Shown here one piece after another: positions 22,589 through 32,386 of a stretch of DNA of 64,000 bases. Source of the stretch: Texas Phoenix palm phytoplasma (GTDB lineage: Bacteria; Bacillota_I; Bacilli_A; Acholeplasmatales; Acholeplasmataceae); contig NZ_VBRA02000004.1 in assembly GCF_005774685.2 (NCBI RefSeq), positions 1 through 64,000 on the forward strand, given 5' to 3'. The notes under the pieces were generated by a model that saw only the letters and a program-made list of their open reading frames with translations, was not told the DNA's origin and made no database searches. The position numbers were made by a program, and so were the translations under genes. Each line of letters starts with the position of its first letter. Position 1 is the first letter of the stretch.

Positions 22589-25345
22589 TTATTTATTCAT
22601 TTTTAAAATTGAATAACAATTAAAACATAAATCTTTTTCTTTTGATTTATTTTCTATCAAAAACCAACACCTAGGGCAAGCAGTTCCTGAGGCAGAATTT
22701 ATTTCTATATTTAGTTTATCATTAAATAATATTTCTATTTGTGATACATTTATTAATTTGTTAAAAATATTTTGGATTTCTAGTTCTTCTAGCATATTTA
22801 TATATTTTTGTGGTAGATTTAAAATTATTTTAGTCTTTAAAGTTTGAGTAATTATTTTTTCTTTACAAGCTTTTTCTAGTTTTTTTAGAATAATTTCTCT
22901 TAATTCAAATAGTAAATCATAATATTCTTTTTTTTGAATTAATTTATTTTCTTTTTCTTTTGTGATAATAAAATTTTCTATTTCTTTAGAATTTGGTATA
23001 GATTCTAAATAAATATCTTTTTTATTTTTCAGTTTAAAAGAATTATATGCTTCAGAAGTTGTATGAGGAATAATAGGAGTTAATATTTTTAATAAATCAA
23101 TTAAAATATCGTATATATTTGATTGTATTATTCTTCTATTTATATTATTTTTGTTTTCTATATATAATATATTTTTCGCAAAATTTAAATAAAAAGCGCT
23201 TAATTTGTTAGTTAAAAAAGGATAAATTAAATTTATTATCTTTTCAAAATTATAATTTTCATAATATTTTATTATTTTTAATAAAATATTTTTAAATTCT
23301 AATAAAAAAAATTGATGAATAGTTTTTCTTTTTTCAAAAATAATATAATCTTTTTTATTGTCAAAATCATTTAAATTACCCAACATAAAACGTAAAGTAT
23401 TTCTTATTTTTCTATATTTATCTTCTATTTGTTTTATTATTTCTGCATTAATTTTAACATCCGCATTATAGTTTACATTTGCAACCCAAAGTCTTAAAAT
23501 ATCAGCTCCTTTGTTTTTTATAATATCTATAGGATCTATTATATTATTCAAAGATTTACTCATTTTTTGTCCATCGCCATCTAAAACAAAACCATGAGTA
23601 ATTATTTCTTTATAAGGAGATTTATTAAAAGTTGCAACAGATGTTATTAAAGAAGAATTAAACCAACCTCTGTATTGATCTGAACCTTCTAGATAAATAT
23701 CTGAAGGAAAAAAATTTTTTGATAATTTTTGTATAACGCTATAAGATGTTCCAGAGTCAAACCAAACATCCATTATATCTTTTTCTTTTTTAAATATGTT
23801 ATTAGGACTTTTAGGATTTTTGTAATTTTTTGGTAATAAATCAATAGCATCCCATTCAAACCATATTTCAGGTCCTTTTTTTTCAAATAAATCTGCTATA
23901 TGATTTATAACTTTTAAATCTAAAATAGGTTCATTATTTTCTGTAATAATTATTGGTAAAGGGACGCCCCAACTTCTTTGTCGACTGATAACCCAATAAT
24001 CTCTATTTTTTATCATGTTGTGCATTTTAATTTGTCCCCATTTAGGTATCCAATTTATTTTTTCAATTTCTTCAAGTATCTTATTTTTAATTTTATTTAT
24101 ATTTAAAAACCATTGTGGTATTGCTAGAAGAATAACTGGATTTTTTGTTCTTTCGTCGTGTGGATAAGAATGTTTTATAAATTCTGACTTAATTATTGTA
24201 TTTTTTTTAATTAAATCTTTTACAATTATTTCATTTGCTTCTTTATAAAAAATACCTTTATAATTTCCTGATATTTCAGTCATCAAACCTTTTTGATCTA
24301 TGCTGCATAAAACTTCTAAATTGTATTTTTCTGCTAATAAAAAATCATCTGTTCCATGTCCTGGAGCAATATGAACTAATCCAGTTCCTTCATTTTTTGA
24401 TACAAATTTATCTGTAATTATTTTCCCTTCTCTTAAGAAAATATTGTTTCGATAGTTTATATTTTTTAATTGCTCTCCTTTAAATTTTTCTATAATTTCT
24501 ATTTTATTCCAATTGAATTTTTGTTTTAAAAAATTTAAATTTATTTCTCCAATAATATATTTTTCATTATTATTTTTTACTAAAATATAATTGTTATCTG
24601 GATGTACACAAATTGCTACGTTAGCTGGCAAAGTCCAAGGAGTGGTTGTCCAAACTAAAAGTTTTGCATCTTTCAAAATATTTAATTTTTCTCTTATAAT
24701 AGGAAAAGTTAAAAAAACAGAAAACGAATTATGTTCTTTATATTCTATTTCTGAGTCTGCAAAAACAGATTGTAAAGAAGTAGACCAATAAACAGGTTTT
24801 AATTTTTTAAAAATTAATTTTTTTTCAACCATTTTACCAAATATACGTATTTGTTCAGCTATAAAATCGTTATCTGTTGTAAGATAAGGATTATCCCAAT
24901 TTCCTAAAATTCCTAATCTTTTAAAACTTTTTTTTTGTTTTTCTACAAAATTTAAACTTAAGTTTTTACATGTTTGTAAAAAAATTTTTTTAGAAGAAAA
25001 TTTATCTTTTGAAAATTTTTTTAATACAGCTGTTTCTGTAGGAAGACCGTGTAAATCAAAACCCGGTATAAAAGGAGTATAAAAACCCTGCATAGATTTA
25101 AATCTTAAGATAAAATCTTTTAAAATTTTATTCAAAGCATGTCCTATGTGTATATTACCGTTCGCATAAGGAGGTCCGTCATGCAAAATAAATTGCTTAT
25201 TATTTTTATTTTTTTCTAAAATATTTTGATAAAGATTAATATCTTCCCAATATTTTTCTATTTCTATTTCTTTTTGACTTAAGTTGCCTTTCATAGGAAA
25301 ATCAGTGTAAGGCATTAATAAAGTATCTTTATAATTTTTATTCAT
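22589..25345 (-). CDS. ileS: Isoleucyl-tRNA synthetase
   Basis: Class I synthetase with the HIGH motif in GPPYANGNIHIGHALNKILKD, the KMSKS motif in GQKMSKSLNN, the editing domain (LVWTTTPWTLPANVAI, GTGLVHIAPGHGTDDF) and the C-terminal zinc finger (ACPRCWF ... LCFNC). 918 residues is a normal bacterial length. AGGAG lies before the ATG. Confidence 0.97.
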   Translation of the reverse strand: MNKNYKDTLLMPYTDFPMKGNLSQKEIEIEKYWEDINLYQNILEKNKNNKQFILHDGPPYANGNIHIGHALNKILKDFILRFKSMQGFYTPFIPGFDLHGLPTETAVLKKFSKDKFSSKKIFLQTCKNLSLNFVEKQKKSFKRLGILGNWDNPYLTTDNDFIAEQIRIFGKMVEKKLIFKKLKPVYWSTSLQSVFADSEIEYKEHNSFSVFLTFPIIREKLNILKDAKLLVWTTTPWTLPANVAICVHPDNNYILVKNNNEKYIIGEINLNFLKQKFNWNKIEIIEKFKGEQLKNINYRNNIFLREGKIITDKFVSKNEGTGLVHIAPGHGTDDFLLAEKYNLEVLCSIDQKGLMTEISGNYKGIFYKEANEIIVKDLIKKNTIIKSEFIKHSYPHDERTKNPVILLAIPQWFLNINKIKNKILEEIEKINWIPKWGQIKMHNMIKNRDYWVISRQRSWGVPLPIIITENNEPILDLKVINHIADLFEKKGPEIWFEWDAIDLLPKNYKNPKSPNNIFKKEKDIMDVWFDSGTSYSVIQKLSKNFFPSDIYLEGSDQYRGWFNSSLITSVATFNKSPYKEIITHGFVLDGDGQKMSKSLNNIIDPIDIIKNKGADILRLWVANVNYNADVKINAEIIKQIEDKYRKIRNTLRFMLGNLNDFDNKKDYIIFEKRKTIHQFFLLEFKNILLKIIKYYENYNFEKIINLIYPFLTNKLSAFYLNFAKNILYIENKNNINRRIIQSNIYDILIDLLKILTPIIPHTTSEAYNSFKLKNKKDIYLESIPNSKEIENFIITKEKENKLIQKKEYYDLLFELREIILKKLEKACKEKIITQTLKTKIILNLPQKYINMLEELEIQNIFNKLINVSQIEILFNDKLNIEINSASGTACPRCWFLIENKSKEKDLCFNCYSILKMNK

Positions 25346-25384
25346 TTAAATTTTTTTCTCCTAAAAATTTTTTATTAAAAAAAA

Positions 25385-26488
25385 TTATACATTAAAATGG
25401 AAAATTATTATATCTCCGTCTTGCACTAAATAATCTTTACCTTCGATTCTTATTTTTCCTTTTTCTTTTATTTTTGATAAATTTGGAAATTTTTTTAAAT
25501 CTTCATAATTAAATACAGAAGCTTTAATAAAGCCTCTTTGTAAATCAGTATGTATTAATTTAGCACATTCAGGCGCTTTCGTTCCTTTTTTAAAAGACCA
25601 AGCTTTTACTTCTTTTTTTCCCGCAGTAAAATAAGTTTGTAAATCTAAAAGTTGATAACTTTGTTGAATAATTTCTTCTAAAGCGCTTTTTTTTATATTA
25701 TAGGTTTTTAAAAAATTTATTTTTTCTTCTTTTTCTGAAAATGAAGATAATTCTTTTTCTAATAAAATACAAATAGGAATAAATTTTTTATTATTTATTT
25801 TACTATAATTTTTCATTTGTTGAAAAAATAAGTTTTTTGATAATTTTTTTAAATCTTTTTCTTCAAAATTTCCTATATATAACATAGGTTTTAAACATAA
25901 AAGATTAAAGTTTTTTATTATGTTTAATTCATCTTTATTAATTTTTAAATTATTTATAGATGATTCTTTTTCTAATGTTTTTTTTATTTTGTTTAAAATT
26001 TCTATTTCTTTAGAAATATTTTTATTTAAATTAAATTTATTTTTTGTTTTATTAATTTTGTTTAAATATTTTTCGATTTGTTCTAAATCAGACAAAATTA
26101 ATTCTGTTTCTATAATATTAATTTCTTCTATAGGATTTATTTTATTTCTTATATGTATAATATTTTTGTTTTCAAAACATTTTACTACATGACAAATAAC
26201 GTCTACATTTCTTATTTGACCTAAAAATTGGTTTCCTAAACCTTCTCCTTTGTAAGCGTTTTGAACTAAACCTGCAATATCTATAAATTCTATTTGTGTT
26301 TTTATTATTTTTTCAGATTTAAAAATTTCTGATAAAAAATTTAATCTATAATCTGGAACTTCTACGATTCCTATATTAGGCTTTATTGTTGCGAATGGAT
26401 AATTTGCTTCTAAAACTTTCATATTTGTTAATGCATTAAATAAAGTAGATTTGCCTATATTTGGTAATCCTATTATTCCTACCTTCAT
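25385..26488 (-). CDS. ychF: YchF/OLA1 family ATPase
   Basis: P-loop GLPNIGKSTLFNAL, switch region ANYPFATIKPNIGIVEVPD, G3 DIAGLV and NQFLGQIRNVDVI, plus the C-terminal TGS domain (YFTAGKKEVKAWSFKKGTKAPECA, VQDGDIIIFHFNV). The family prefers ATP over GTP and acts on ribosomes. 367 residues, all domains intact. The gene starts 302 bases from the divergent pduL start. Confidence 0.95.
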   Translation of the reverse strand: MKVGIIGLPNIGKSTLFNALTNMKVLEANYPFATIKPNIGIVEVPDYRLNFLSEIFKSEKIIKTQIEFIDIAGLVQNAYKGEGLGNQFLGQIRNVDVICHVVKCFENKNIIHIRNKINPIEEINIIETELILSDLEQIEKYLNKINKTKNKFNLNKNISKEIEILNKIKKTLEKESSINNLKINKDELNIIKNFNLLCLKPMLYIGNFEEKDLKKLSKNLFFQQMKNYSKINNKKFIPICILLEKELSSFSEKEEKINFLKTYNIKKSALEEIIQQSYQLLDLQTYFTAGKKEVKAWSFKKGTKAPECAKLIHTDLQRGFIKASVFNYEDLKKFPNLSKIKEKGKIRIEGKDYLVQDGDIIIFHFNV

Positions 26489-26790
26489 TATTTTAAAATT
26501 TTTCCTTTCCGAAATAGATAAAATTATTATTATGAATTATTTTTTCAATTTTTTTTATTTTTTTAATGTTATTATTATCTAATATAATAACATTAATTTG
26601 ATGTTTTATATAAAATAAATTTTAATTTAATAATTTTTTAATAATTTTAATTTATTAAAATTTTTTTTAAAATAGTAAAATAAATATATAAATGGTTATT
26701 TAAATTTATTTATATTTTTAATCATTTATTAATATTAATATTTTAATTATATTTTTTTTAAATTGTTTGAGGAGTTTAATTAACGAAAAA
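26489..26790. other. Divergent intergenic region, ychF / pduL
   Basis: Contains an 11-bp inverted repeat with an 8-base loop (AATGTTATTAT at 26565-26575 against ATAATAACATT at 26584-26594). The rest is A+T-rich. TGAGGAG at 26768-26774 is the only ribosome-binding-like sequence before pduL, 16 bases from the ATG. Confidence 0.5.
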
Positions 26791-27177
26791 ATGAAAAAAA
26801 TGATACCAGTTGGAATTTCAGGAAGACATTTACATGTAACTCAAAAAACATTAGATATTTTATTTGGATGCGAAAATTATAAATTAACTGTATTTAAAGA
26901 GTTAAAACAAAAAGGACAATTTGCTGCTGAAGAAAAAATTGATGTTATGAGTAAATCAGGAAGCATTATCAAAGGAGTAAGACTAATGATCCCTGTTAGA
27001 AATGTAGATCAATTGGAATTAAGTAAAAGCGATTGTTTAAGGCATAAATTTAATGCTCCAGTTAGATCTTCAGGTGATATTAAAAATTCTGATGGTGCTA
27101 TTTTAATAGGTCCCAAAGGCCAATTAGAAATTAACGAAGGAGTTATTATTTCAGATAGGGCGCGAAATGATGCCTAA
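26791..27177 (+). pseudogene. pduL: Phosphate propanoyltransferase PduL, truncated at an intron
   Basis: PduL-type phosphotransacylase converts acyl-CoA and phosphate to acyl phosphate; in phytoplasmas it probably replaces Pta for making acetyl phosphate. Present are IPVGISGRHLHVTQKTL (first metal-binding His motif), LKQKGQFAAEEKIDV, VRLMIPVRN, FNAPVRSSGDI and LIGPKGQLEINEGVIISDR. The family continues from here with a second RHIHM-type His motif and about 70 more residues. Here the frame reads only ARNDA and stops, because intron-like sequence begins right after the DR codons (27160). The 3' half does not follow the intron; miaA sequence does. The protein would lack half its active site. The ATG at 26791 is preferred over TTG 26767. 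Confidence 0.85.
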
Positions 27178-27915
27178 TTATTAGTGATTTAACGTATCAC
27201 GAACATAATGATAATGTGTTCCTTCATATTCTTGGCTTTTGAAACGAAAGAATCAAAAGTTACAGCAAAGAATAAAAGCGGGTTGAGGAGAAATTCATAT
27301 CCAATAAGATTACGCAAGAAGAATGACTCACAAGGACAACCTTTATGAAAAAAGGCTAAATGCAATAAACGGAGTATTTATAATTCTGAACAGAAATGAA
27401 TTGCAACTGTTTATCAAAGTTATTTGAAAAATATAATATTTGGTTTGAAAAAATTATCAATGTTTTTAAAAAACATCATAGGTTTATTATTAACCTAACT
27501 TTGAACCTACCTTTATATAAAATAAATTTATTCTTTAATGTTATATAGATTGAAGATGAAATTATAAAGGTCTGCATACCTAAATGAGACGCGTAGATAA
27601 TTAGAGTAACTTCGATCTTCCTAAACTTCTCTTAGAAAAAAAATTCTCTGAAAAAAAACACAGAAAAGCCTGTGGAAGCAAGGAAAAAGCAGAATCATAG
27701 TAGTCGTGAGAAATTCAAAGTTTCTTTTGGAAGAAAGAAGTGGACTGACTCACCAAGGAAAAGGGTAATAACCTTTACAAGGCGAAAGAGGAAAAAGAAG
27801 TTTTAACAAAAAAACTTTTTTAACCGCCGAATGCTTGGAAACTTGCTTGTTCGGTGGTGTGAGGGGCTTAGATTAATATCTAGTAAATAGAAAAACGGTC
27901 TAATTCTATCTCGAT
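27160..27915 (+). mobile_element. ORF-less group II intron
   Basis: The G+C content jumps compared with flanking DNA, and no frame is open. Near the 3' end, ACCGCCGA (27823-27830) pairs with TCGGTGGT (27851-27858) around a short arm with a GAAA loop, and GTGTGAGGGG follows. This is the domain V and following linker of bacterial group II introns, with a CGC-type catalytic triad. CTATCTCGAT (27906-27915) matches the usual CCTACTCGAT 3' end. The 5' end reads GCGCG, one base from the GUGYG consensus. About 756 bases is the size of a ribozyme without its reverse transcriptase, so mobility would need an enzyme from elsewhere. It separates the 5' part of pduL from the 3' part of miaA. Confidence 0.82.
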
Positions 27916-27916
27916 T

Positions 27917-28459
27917 TTTCAAAGAAAAAGAAAAATATTAAACAAAACAACTATAGAAGAAATGATAAAATTAATTAAACAAAAAGATCCTGAATTATTT
28001 TTTGATGAAAAAAATAATCGTCGTATTTTTAATTATTATAAAATCATAAAAGATAAAAAATTAAGATCGCAAAAAAAAGGTAAAAATATTCCTCTTTTTG
28101 ATATTTTGTTTATTTATTTAGATATTGAAAGAAATATTTTGAAAAAAAGAGTTGAACAAAGACTTAACAATATGTTATTAAATGGCTTTATTCAAGAAGT
28201 TATTTCTCTTATTAGAAATTATCCCAAAGCTAATTTTAATGTTATTGGTTATAAAGAAATAAAACTTTTTTTAGAAAAAAAAATTAGTTTATTAGATGCT
28301 AAAAATTTAATTATAAAAAATACTATGAATTATGCTAAAAGACAAAAAACATGGTTTAAAAATCAAATACTTAATTTAGTGGTTTTGAATGCATTAGATA
28401 AAGAATTATTATCTAATTCTGTGGAATTAATAAAAAAATTTTTAAAAAAGGAAAAATAA
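27917..28459 (+). pseudogene. miaA: tRNA dimethylallyltransferase MiaA, 3' fragment
   Basis: MiaA adds an isopentenyl group to A37 of UNN-reading tRNAs. The frame is open from 27917 and its first ATG is 27962. It carries the C-terminal half: KQKDPELFFDEKNNRRIFNY, LFIYLDIERNILKKRVEQRL, MLLNGFIQEV, IGYKEIKLFLE and NYAKRQKTWFKNQ. The N-terminal half, including the GPTASGKT P-loop and catalytic Asp, is missing; group II intron sequence stands in its place. Alone it cannot be active. It nearly abuts efp (7 bases). Confidence 0.88.
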
Positions 28460-28466
28460 ATAAAAA

Positions 28467-29039
28467 ATGATTAATACTAATGATTTTAAAATTGGACAAA
28501 CTATTAAATTAAATAAAAATTTATATAAAATCATTGATTTTTTACATGTTAAGCCAGGAAAAGGATCTGCTTTTGTTCGTAGTAAAATCAAAAATTTAAA
28601 AACAGGAGAAATTATTGAATATACTTTTAATGCAGGTATAAAAATAGAAACTGCTTTAATAACAAAAAAGAAGTTATTGTTTTCTTATAATTTAAACGAC
28701 TTTTATGTTTTTATAGAGCAACAAAATTATGAAGAAATAGAAATATTTAAAAAAAAATTAATTTCTATTTTACCTTATTTAACTGTAAATACTGTTGTTG
28801 AAGTGATGATTGATGAAAAAGGTGAAATTTTAGATGTTTCTGTTCCTGATAAAGTTTCTTTAAAAGTTATAAATACTAATCCTGCATCTATAAATAATTG
28901 TAAAAAAAATAATTCTTTAAAAGATGCTTTATTAGAAACAAATTTAACTGTTAAAGTCCCTCTTTTTATAGAATCAGGAGAAAAAATAATTATAAGTACA
29001 GTTACTGGCAATTATTTATCTCGTGATACTTCTAAATAA
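28467..29039 (+). CDS. efp: Elongation factor P
   Basis: EF-P relieves ribosome stalling at polyproline. Domain I has FKIGQTIKLNKNLYKIIDF and the loop HVKPGKGSAFVR, whose tip Lys is the usual modification site. YTFNAGIKIETALI follows, and the C-terminal domain ends SGEKIIISTVTGNYLSR. 190 residues is slightly longer than usual. The start lies 7 bases after miaA with AAAAAGG upstream. Confidence 0.95.
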   Translation: MINTNDFKIGQTIKLNKNLYKIIDFLHVKPGKGSAFVRSKIKNLKTGEIIEYTFNAGIKIETALITKKKLLFSYNLNDFYVFIEQQNYEEIEIFKKKLISILPYLTVNTVVEVMIDEKGEILDVSVPDKVSLKVINTNPASINNCKKNNSLKDALLETNLTVKVPLFIESGEKIIISTVTGNYLSRDTSK

Positions 29040-29211
29040 AAATAAAAAATATTTTAATTATTTAAAAATTTAAATAAATTTAAATTAAAAAAAATTTATT
29101 TTATAATTCATTTTTAATAACTGATTATTAAATATAGAAAAGGAATTTTTATTTATTAATAAATAAAATTTACAATTAAAAATTAATTTTAATAAATAAA
29201 AATAAAAAAAT

Positions 29212-30522
29212 ATGAATTTTAAAGTAGCTATTGTAGGAAGGCCTAATGTAGGAAAATCTAGTTTATTTAATAGAATGTTAAACCAAAGATTAGCTATTAC
29301 TGATAAAAATGCTGGAACAACAAAAGATAGAATTTATGCAAAAGTTTTATGGTTAAATAGGTTTTTTTTTATTATTGATACTGGAGGTTTTACAAAGGTT
29401 AATTCTTCTTTGAATAAACAAATTAAATATCAAACACAAATTGCTATTGAAGAGAGTGAATTAATTCTTTTTGTTACGGATGGACAAACAAGATTAGTTA
29501 AAGAAGATTTTTTTATATCTAAAATCTTACATAAGAGTAAAAAAAATATTATTTTAGTTGTTAATAAGATAGATAATATTCAATTGTTAGAAAATATATA
29601 TGAATTTTATTCTTTGGGGTTTTCTGATGTAATTGGCGTTAGTTCGCAGCATGGAATAAATATAGGTAAACTTTTAGATAAAATTATTTCTTATAAAACT
29701 AATTCAAAAGAAGAAATTATAAATGAAAACAATTTAAAATTTTGCTTAGTAGGAAAAACTAATGTTGGAAAGTCTACTTTTGCTAATGCTTTATTATCTA
29801 AAAATAGAATGATTGTATCTGATATTCCAGGAACTACTACAGATTCTGTTGATACTATTTTCAAAAGAAATAATAAAATATATCATGTAATAGATACAGC
29901 AGGATTAAAAAAAAGATCAAAAACAGAATTTAATTTAGAAAAATATATGTTTTTAAGAACTTTTAACTCAATTGTTAGAAGTGATATTGTTTGTTTTGTT
30001 TTAGATATAAGCCAACCCATTACAGAGCAAGACAGAAATATAGCTTCTATTATTTTTAATAATTTTAAAAGTTGTATTATTATAGGAAACAAATGGGATT
30101 TATTGCCTAATAATGATAAAAATATAAATATAATTCAAGAAAAAATAAAAACAGAATTTAAATTTTTTCATCATGTTCCTATTATTTTTTTATCTTCTAA
30201 AGAAAAAAAAAGAATTCATTTTTTTTATGATGTTTTAGATAAAACTTTTGAAAAATTTCAAAAAGAATTTTCTAATAATATTTTGAATGATATTTTATAT
30301 GAATCTATTCAAATTAATCCTCCTTCCTTTTTTAATAATGGTAAAGCTAAATTTTATTTTATAAAACAAATTGCTACTAAACCCCCAGAATTTATGTGTT
30401 TAATTAATGATATTAAGTTTATTCATTTTTCTTATGAAAGATTTTTGAAAAATCAGTTAAGAAAGCATTTAGAACTTGAAGGTATATATTTTAAGATAAT
30501 TTTTAAGAAGAAAGAAGATTAA
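29212..30522 (+). CDS. der: Ribosome-assembly GTPase Der (EngA)
   Basis: Two tandem GTPase domains: GRPNVGKSSLFN (residue 9 on) with NKID, and GKTNVGKSTFAN (about 183) with DIPGTTTD, DTAGL and NKWD. A C-terminal KH-like domain follows. It acts in 50S assembly. 436 residues is normal. No strong ribosome-binding sequence lies before the ATG. gpsA follows after three bases. Confidence 0.96.
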   Translation: MNFKVAIVGRPNVGKSSLFNRMLNQRLAITDKNAGTTKDRIYAKVLWLNRFFFIIDTGGFTKVNSSLNKQIKYQTQIAIEESELILFVTDGQTRLVKEDFFISKILHKSKKNIILVVNKIDNIQLLENIYEFYSLGFSDVIGVSSQHGINIGKLLDKIISYKTNSKEEIINENNLKFCLVGKTNVGKSTFANALLSKNRMIVSDIPGTTTDSVDTIFKRNNKIYHVIDTAGLKKRSKTEFNLEKYMFLRTFNSIVRSDIVCFVLDISQPITEQDRNIASIIFNNFKSCIIIGNKWDLLPNNDKNINIIQEKIKTEFKFFHHVPIIFLSSKEKKRIHFFYDVLDKTFEKFQKEFSNNILNDILYESIQINPPSFFNNGKAKFYFIKQIATKPPEFMCLINDIKFIHFSYERFLKNQLRKHLELEGIYFKIIFKKKED

Positions 30523-30525
30523 TTT

Positions 30526-31518
30526 ATGTATAAAATTACTATAATTGGTGGAGGCGCTTGGGGAACTGCTTTAGGTCAAGTTTTAGCTGATAATAATAAT
30601 AAAGTTTTGATATATGATATTAATAAAGAATATATCAAAAGAATTAATTTACAAAAACATCCTTTTTTAAATATTAGTTTAAAAAATATTTGTGGAACTA
30701 ATAGTTTAAAAGAATCTATAAATTTTTCTAAAAATATAATTTTATGTTTACCTACTAAAAATATTAGAAAAGTTTGTAATCAAATTAATGAAATTTTGAC
30801 AGAAAAAAAGAATTTCATTAATGTTTCTAAAGGAACAGAAGTTAAAAGTAATAAATTTATTTATCAAATTTTAAAAGAAGAAATAGATGAAAATAAAATT
30901 CAAAATTATGCTTGTTTAATGGGTCCTTCTCACGCTGAAGAAGTTATTTTAAGAAAGATTACTTTTTTATTATCTGCTTCACAAAATAATATTTTTGCTT
31001 ATCAAGTTGCTAAAATGTTTTCTAATGACGATTATTTTAAAGTTTTTGTTAGTGATGATGTTATTGGGTGTGAAATTTGCAGTTCCTTTAAAAATGCATT
31101 ATCATTGATTAGCGGAATTATAGATAATGAAAATTTTGAACAAAATGCTAAAGCTGCTTTTATTTTTTTTGGCATTGAAGAAATGAAGAAGATTTTAAAA
31201 TTTTTTACAAAAAAAGAAAAAACTTGTTTTGGTTTAGCGGGAATTGGAGATTTAATAGTTACTTCTTTTAATAAAAATTCTCGTAATTATAAAGCTGGTC
31301 AAAAAATAGCTTTAGGTTATAAATTAGATGATATAAATAGATGTTCTAAACAAACTATTGAAGGAATTAATAATTTAAAAGTTTTTTATGATATTTCTGT
31401 TAAAAATAACATTAATTTATGTTTAATAAATTCAGCTTATAAAGTAGTATTTGAGAATAAACCTGTTTCAATAATATTACAAAATATATTTCAAAAAAAT
31501 GATTTCAATAGTAAATGA
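30526..31518 (+). CDS. gpsA: Glycerol-3-phosphate dehydrogenase (NAD(P)+)
   Basis: N-terminal Rossmann motif IGGGAWGTALGQVLADN, then NVSKGTE, LMGPSHAEEV, catalytic Lys in CSSFKNALSLISGI and GLAGIGDLIVTS. 330 residues is normal. It interconverts dihydroxyacetone phosphate and glycerol-3-phosphate for membrane lipids. It is cotranscribed with der. Confidence 0.95.
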   Translation: MYKITIIGGGAWGTALGQVLADNNNKVLIYDINKEYIKRINLQKHPFLNISLKNICGTNSLKESINFSKNIILCLPTKNIRKVCNQINEILTEKKNFINVSKGTEVKSNKFIYQILKEEIDENKIQNYACLMGPSHAEEVILRKITFLLSASQNNIFAYQVAKMFSNDDYFKVFVSDDVIGCEICSSFKNALSLISGIIDNENFEQNAKAAFIFFGIEEMKKILKFFTKKEKTCFGLAGIGDLIVTSFNKNSRNYKAGQKIALGYKLDDINRCSKQTIEGINNLKVFYDISVKNNINLCLINSAYKVVFENKPVSIILQNIFQKNDFNSK

Positions 31519-31564
31519 ACAAAATATAAAATTATTAATTTTTGTTGTAAAAAAGATTTTTTTG

Positions 31565-31592
31565 TTGATAAAATTGTTTTTTATGATAAAAT
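31565..31592 (+). promoter_or_regulatory. Promoter of hup
   Basis: TTGATA (31565-31570), 16-bp spacer, TAAAAT (31587-31592), 85 bases before the ATG. Confidence 0.45.
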
Positions 31593-31677
31593 CTTACTAG
31601 ATTTAAATGGAATGATTTAAATTAAAAACTTATTTATTTTTGAAATAAATTTTAATCAAAAAAAAGGAAGTAATCAA

Positions 31678-31968
31678 ATGACTAAGTCAAAATTAATTAA
31701 ATCTATGGCTAAGAGATTAGGCGTTACTGAACGCAAAGTTTCAAGTTTTTTTAATTGTTTAGAACAACATGTTGTAGATTCTTTGCATGAAAAGAAAAGA
31801 GTTATTATTGCTGGTTTGGGAAGTGTTAAATTAAGATTACAAAAAGCAAGAATTTGCAAAGTACCAAAAAGTAATAAAATTTTAAATATTCCAACAAAGA
31901 ATGTCCCTGTTTTTAGAGTAAACAGAAAATTAAAAGAATTCTTTAAAGGCAAAAGAATTATTTTTTAA
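31678..31968 (+). CDS. hup: HU/IHF-family DNA-binding protein
   Basis: 96 residues. LIKSMAKRLGVTERKVSSFFNCLEQHVVDSL forms the helical dimer part, and KKRVIIAGLGSVKLR leads to the beta arms. The usual arm-tip R-N-P motif is not obvious: the sequence reads KILNIPTKNVPVFRVNRKLKEFF, with V-x-F-R near the end as in HU. It compacts and bends DNA. AAAGGAAG lies before the ATG. Confidence 0.88.
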   Translation: MTKSKLIKSMAKRLGVTERKVSSFFNCLEQHVVDSLHEKKRVIIAGLGSVKLRLQKARICKVPKSNKILNIPTKNVPVFRVNRKLKEFFKGKRIIF

Positions 31969-32015
31969 AAATATAATTTTATAAATAAGAAAGAGTTAAT
32001 GGGTTAGTAATATAT

Positions 32016-32213
32016 ATGGCTTGGCATGATTATACTTATCTTATAGGTGAAAGAGTAAAGGTAGCCAATGAAAAAGAAATAGGCGTTGTTACGCGTATTG
32101 ATGTTCAAAATGGTATTATTTGTGTTTTATTCAAAAGAATGAGAGAAGTTATTTATAGTTATCCCGAAAGTATAAAGAACGAAACTATTAAACCTTTTGT
32201 AAATCAAAATTAA
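32016..32213 (+). CDS. Small conserved-looking protein, SH3/KOW-like pattern (65 aa, unknown)
   Basis: The sequence alternates short beta-type strands (LIGERVKVA, IGVVTRIDVQNGIICVLF, EVIYSYPESI), like small SH3-like or KOW domains. It has no membrane segment. Codon use is like its neighbours, and a strong terminator follows (32236-32279), so I think it is a real gene. The family is not recognised. The ribosome-binding site is poor. It follows hup by 47 bases and may share its transcript. Confidence 0.6.
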   Translation: MAWHDYTYLIGERVKVANEKEIGVVTRIDVQNGIICVLFKRMREVIYSYPESIKNETIKPFVNQN

Positions 32214-32235
32214 TAATTGTTTTAATTTTTTCTTT

Positions 32236-32279
32236 GTTGTTATTTAGAAATAATATTTTATAAATAACAACTTTTTTTT
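32236..32279 (+). terminator. Rho-independent terminator
   Basis: GTTGTTATTTA (32236-32246) and TAAATAACAAC (32261-32271) form a perfect 11-bp stem, followed by eight T. It ends the hup / small-gene transcript. Confidence 0.8.
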
Positions 32280-32386
32280 ATAAAATTAAATAAGTATTTT
32301 AATAGTTTTTTATTATTTAAAATTATTTAAAAATAAAAAATGATTTTATTCTATAAATTATCAAATTTTATTTAGAGGTTTTTAAA

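Noticed and set aside
24167-24175. TGTGGATAA, a perfect DnaA box on the complementary strand
   Set aside because: Single copy inside ileS, where it encodes conserved synthetase residues (SYPHDER); no cluster, so chance.
29147-29168. Short A/T palindrome upstream of der as a terminator or operator
   Set aside because: Only A and T in the stem, no T run; such palindromes are expected by chance in this composition.
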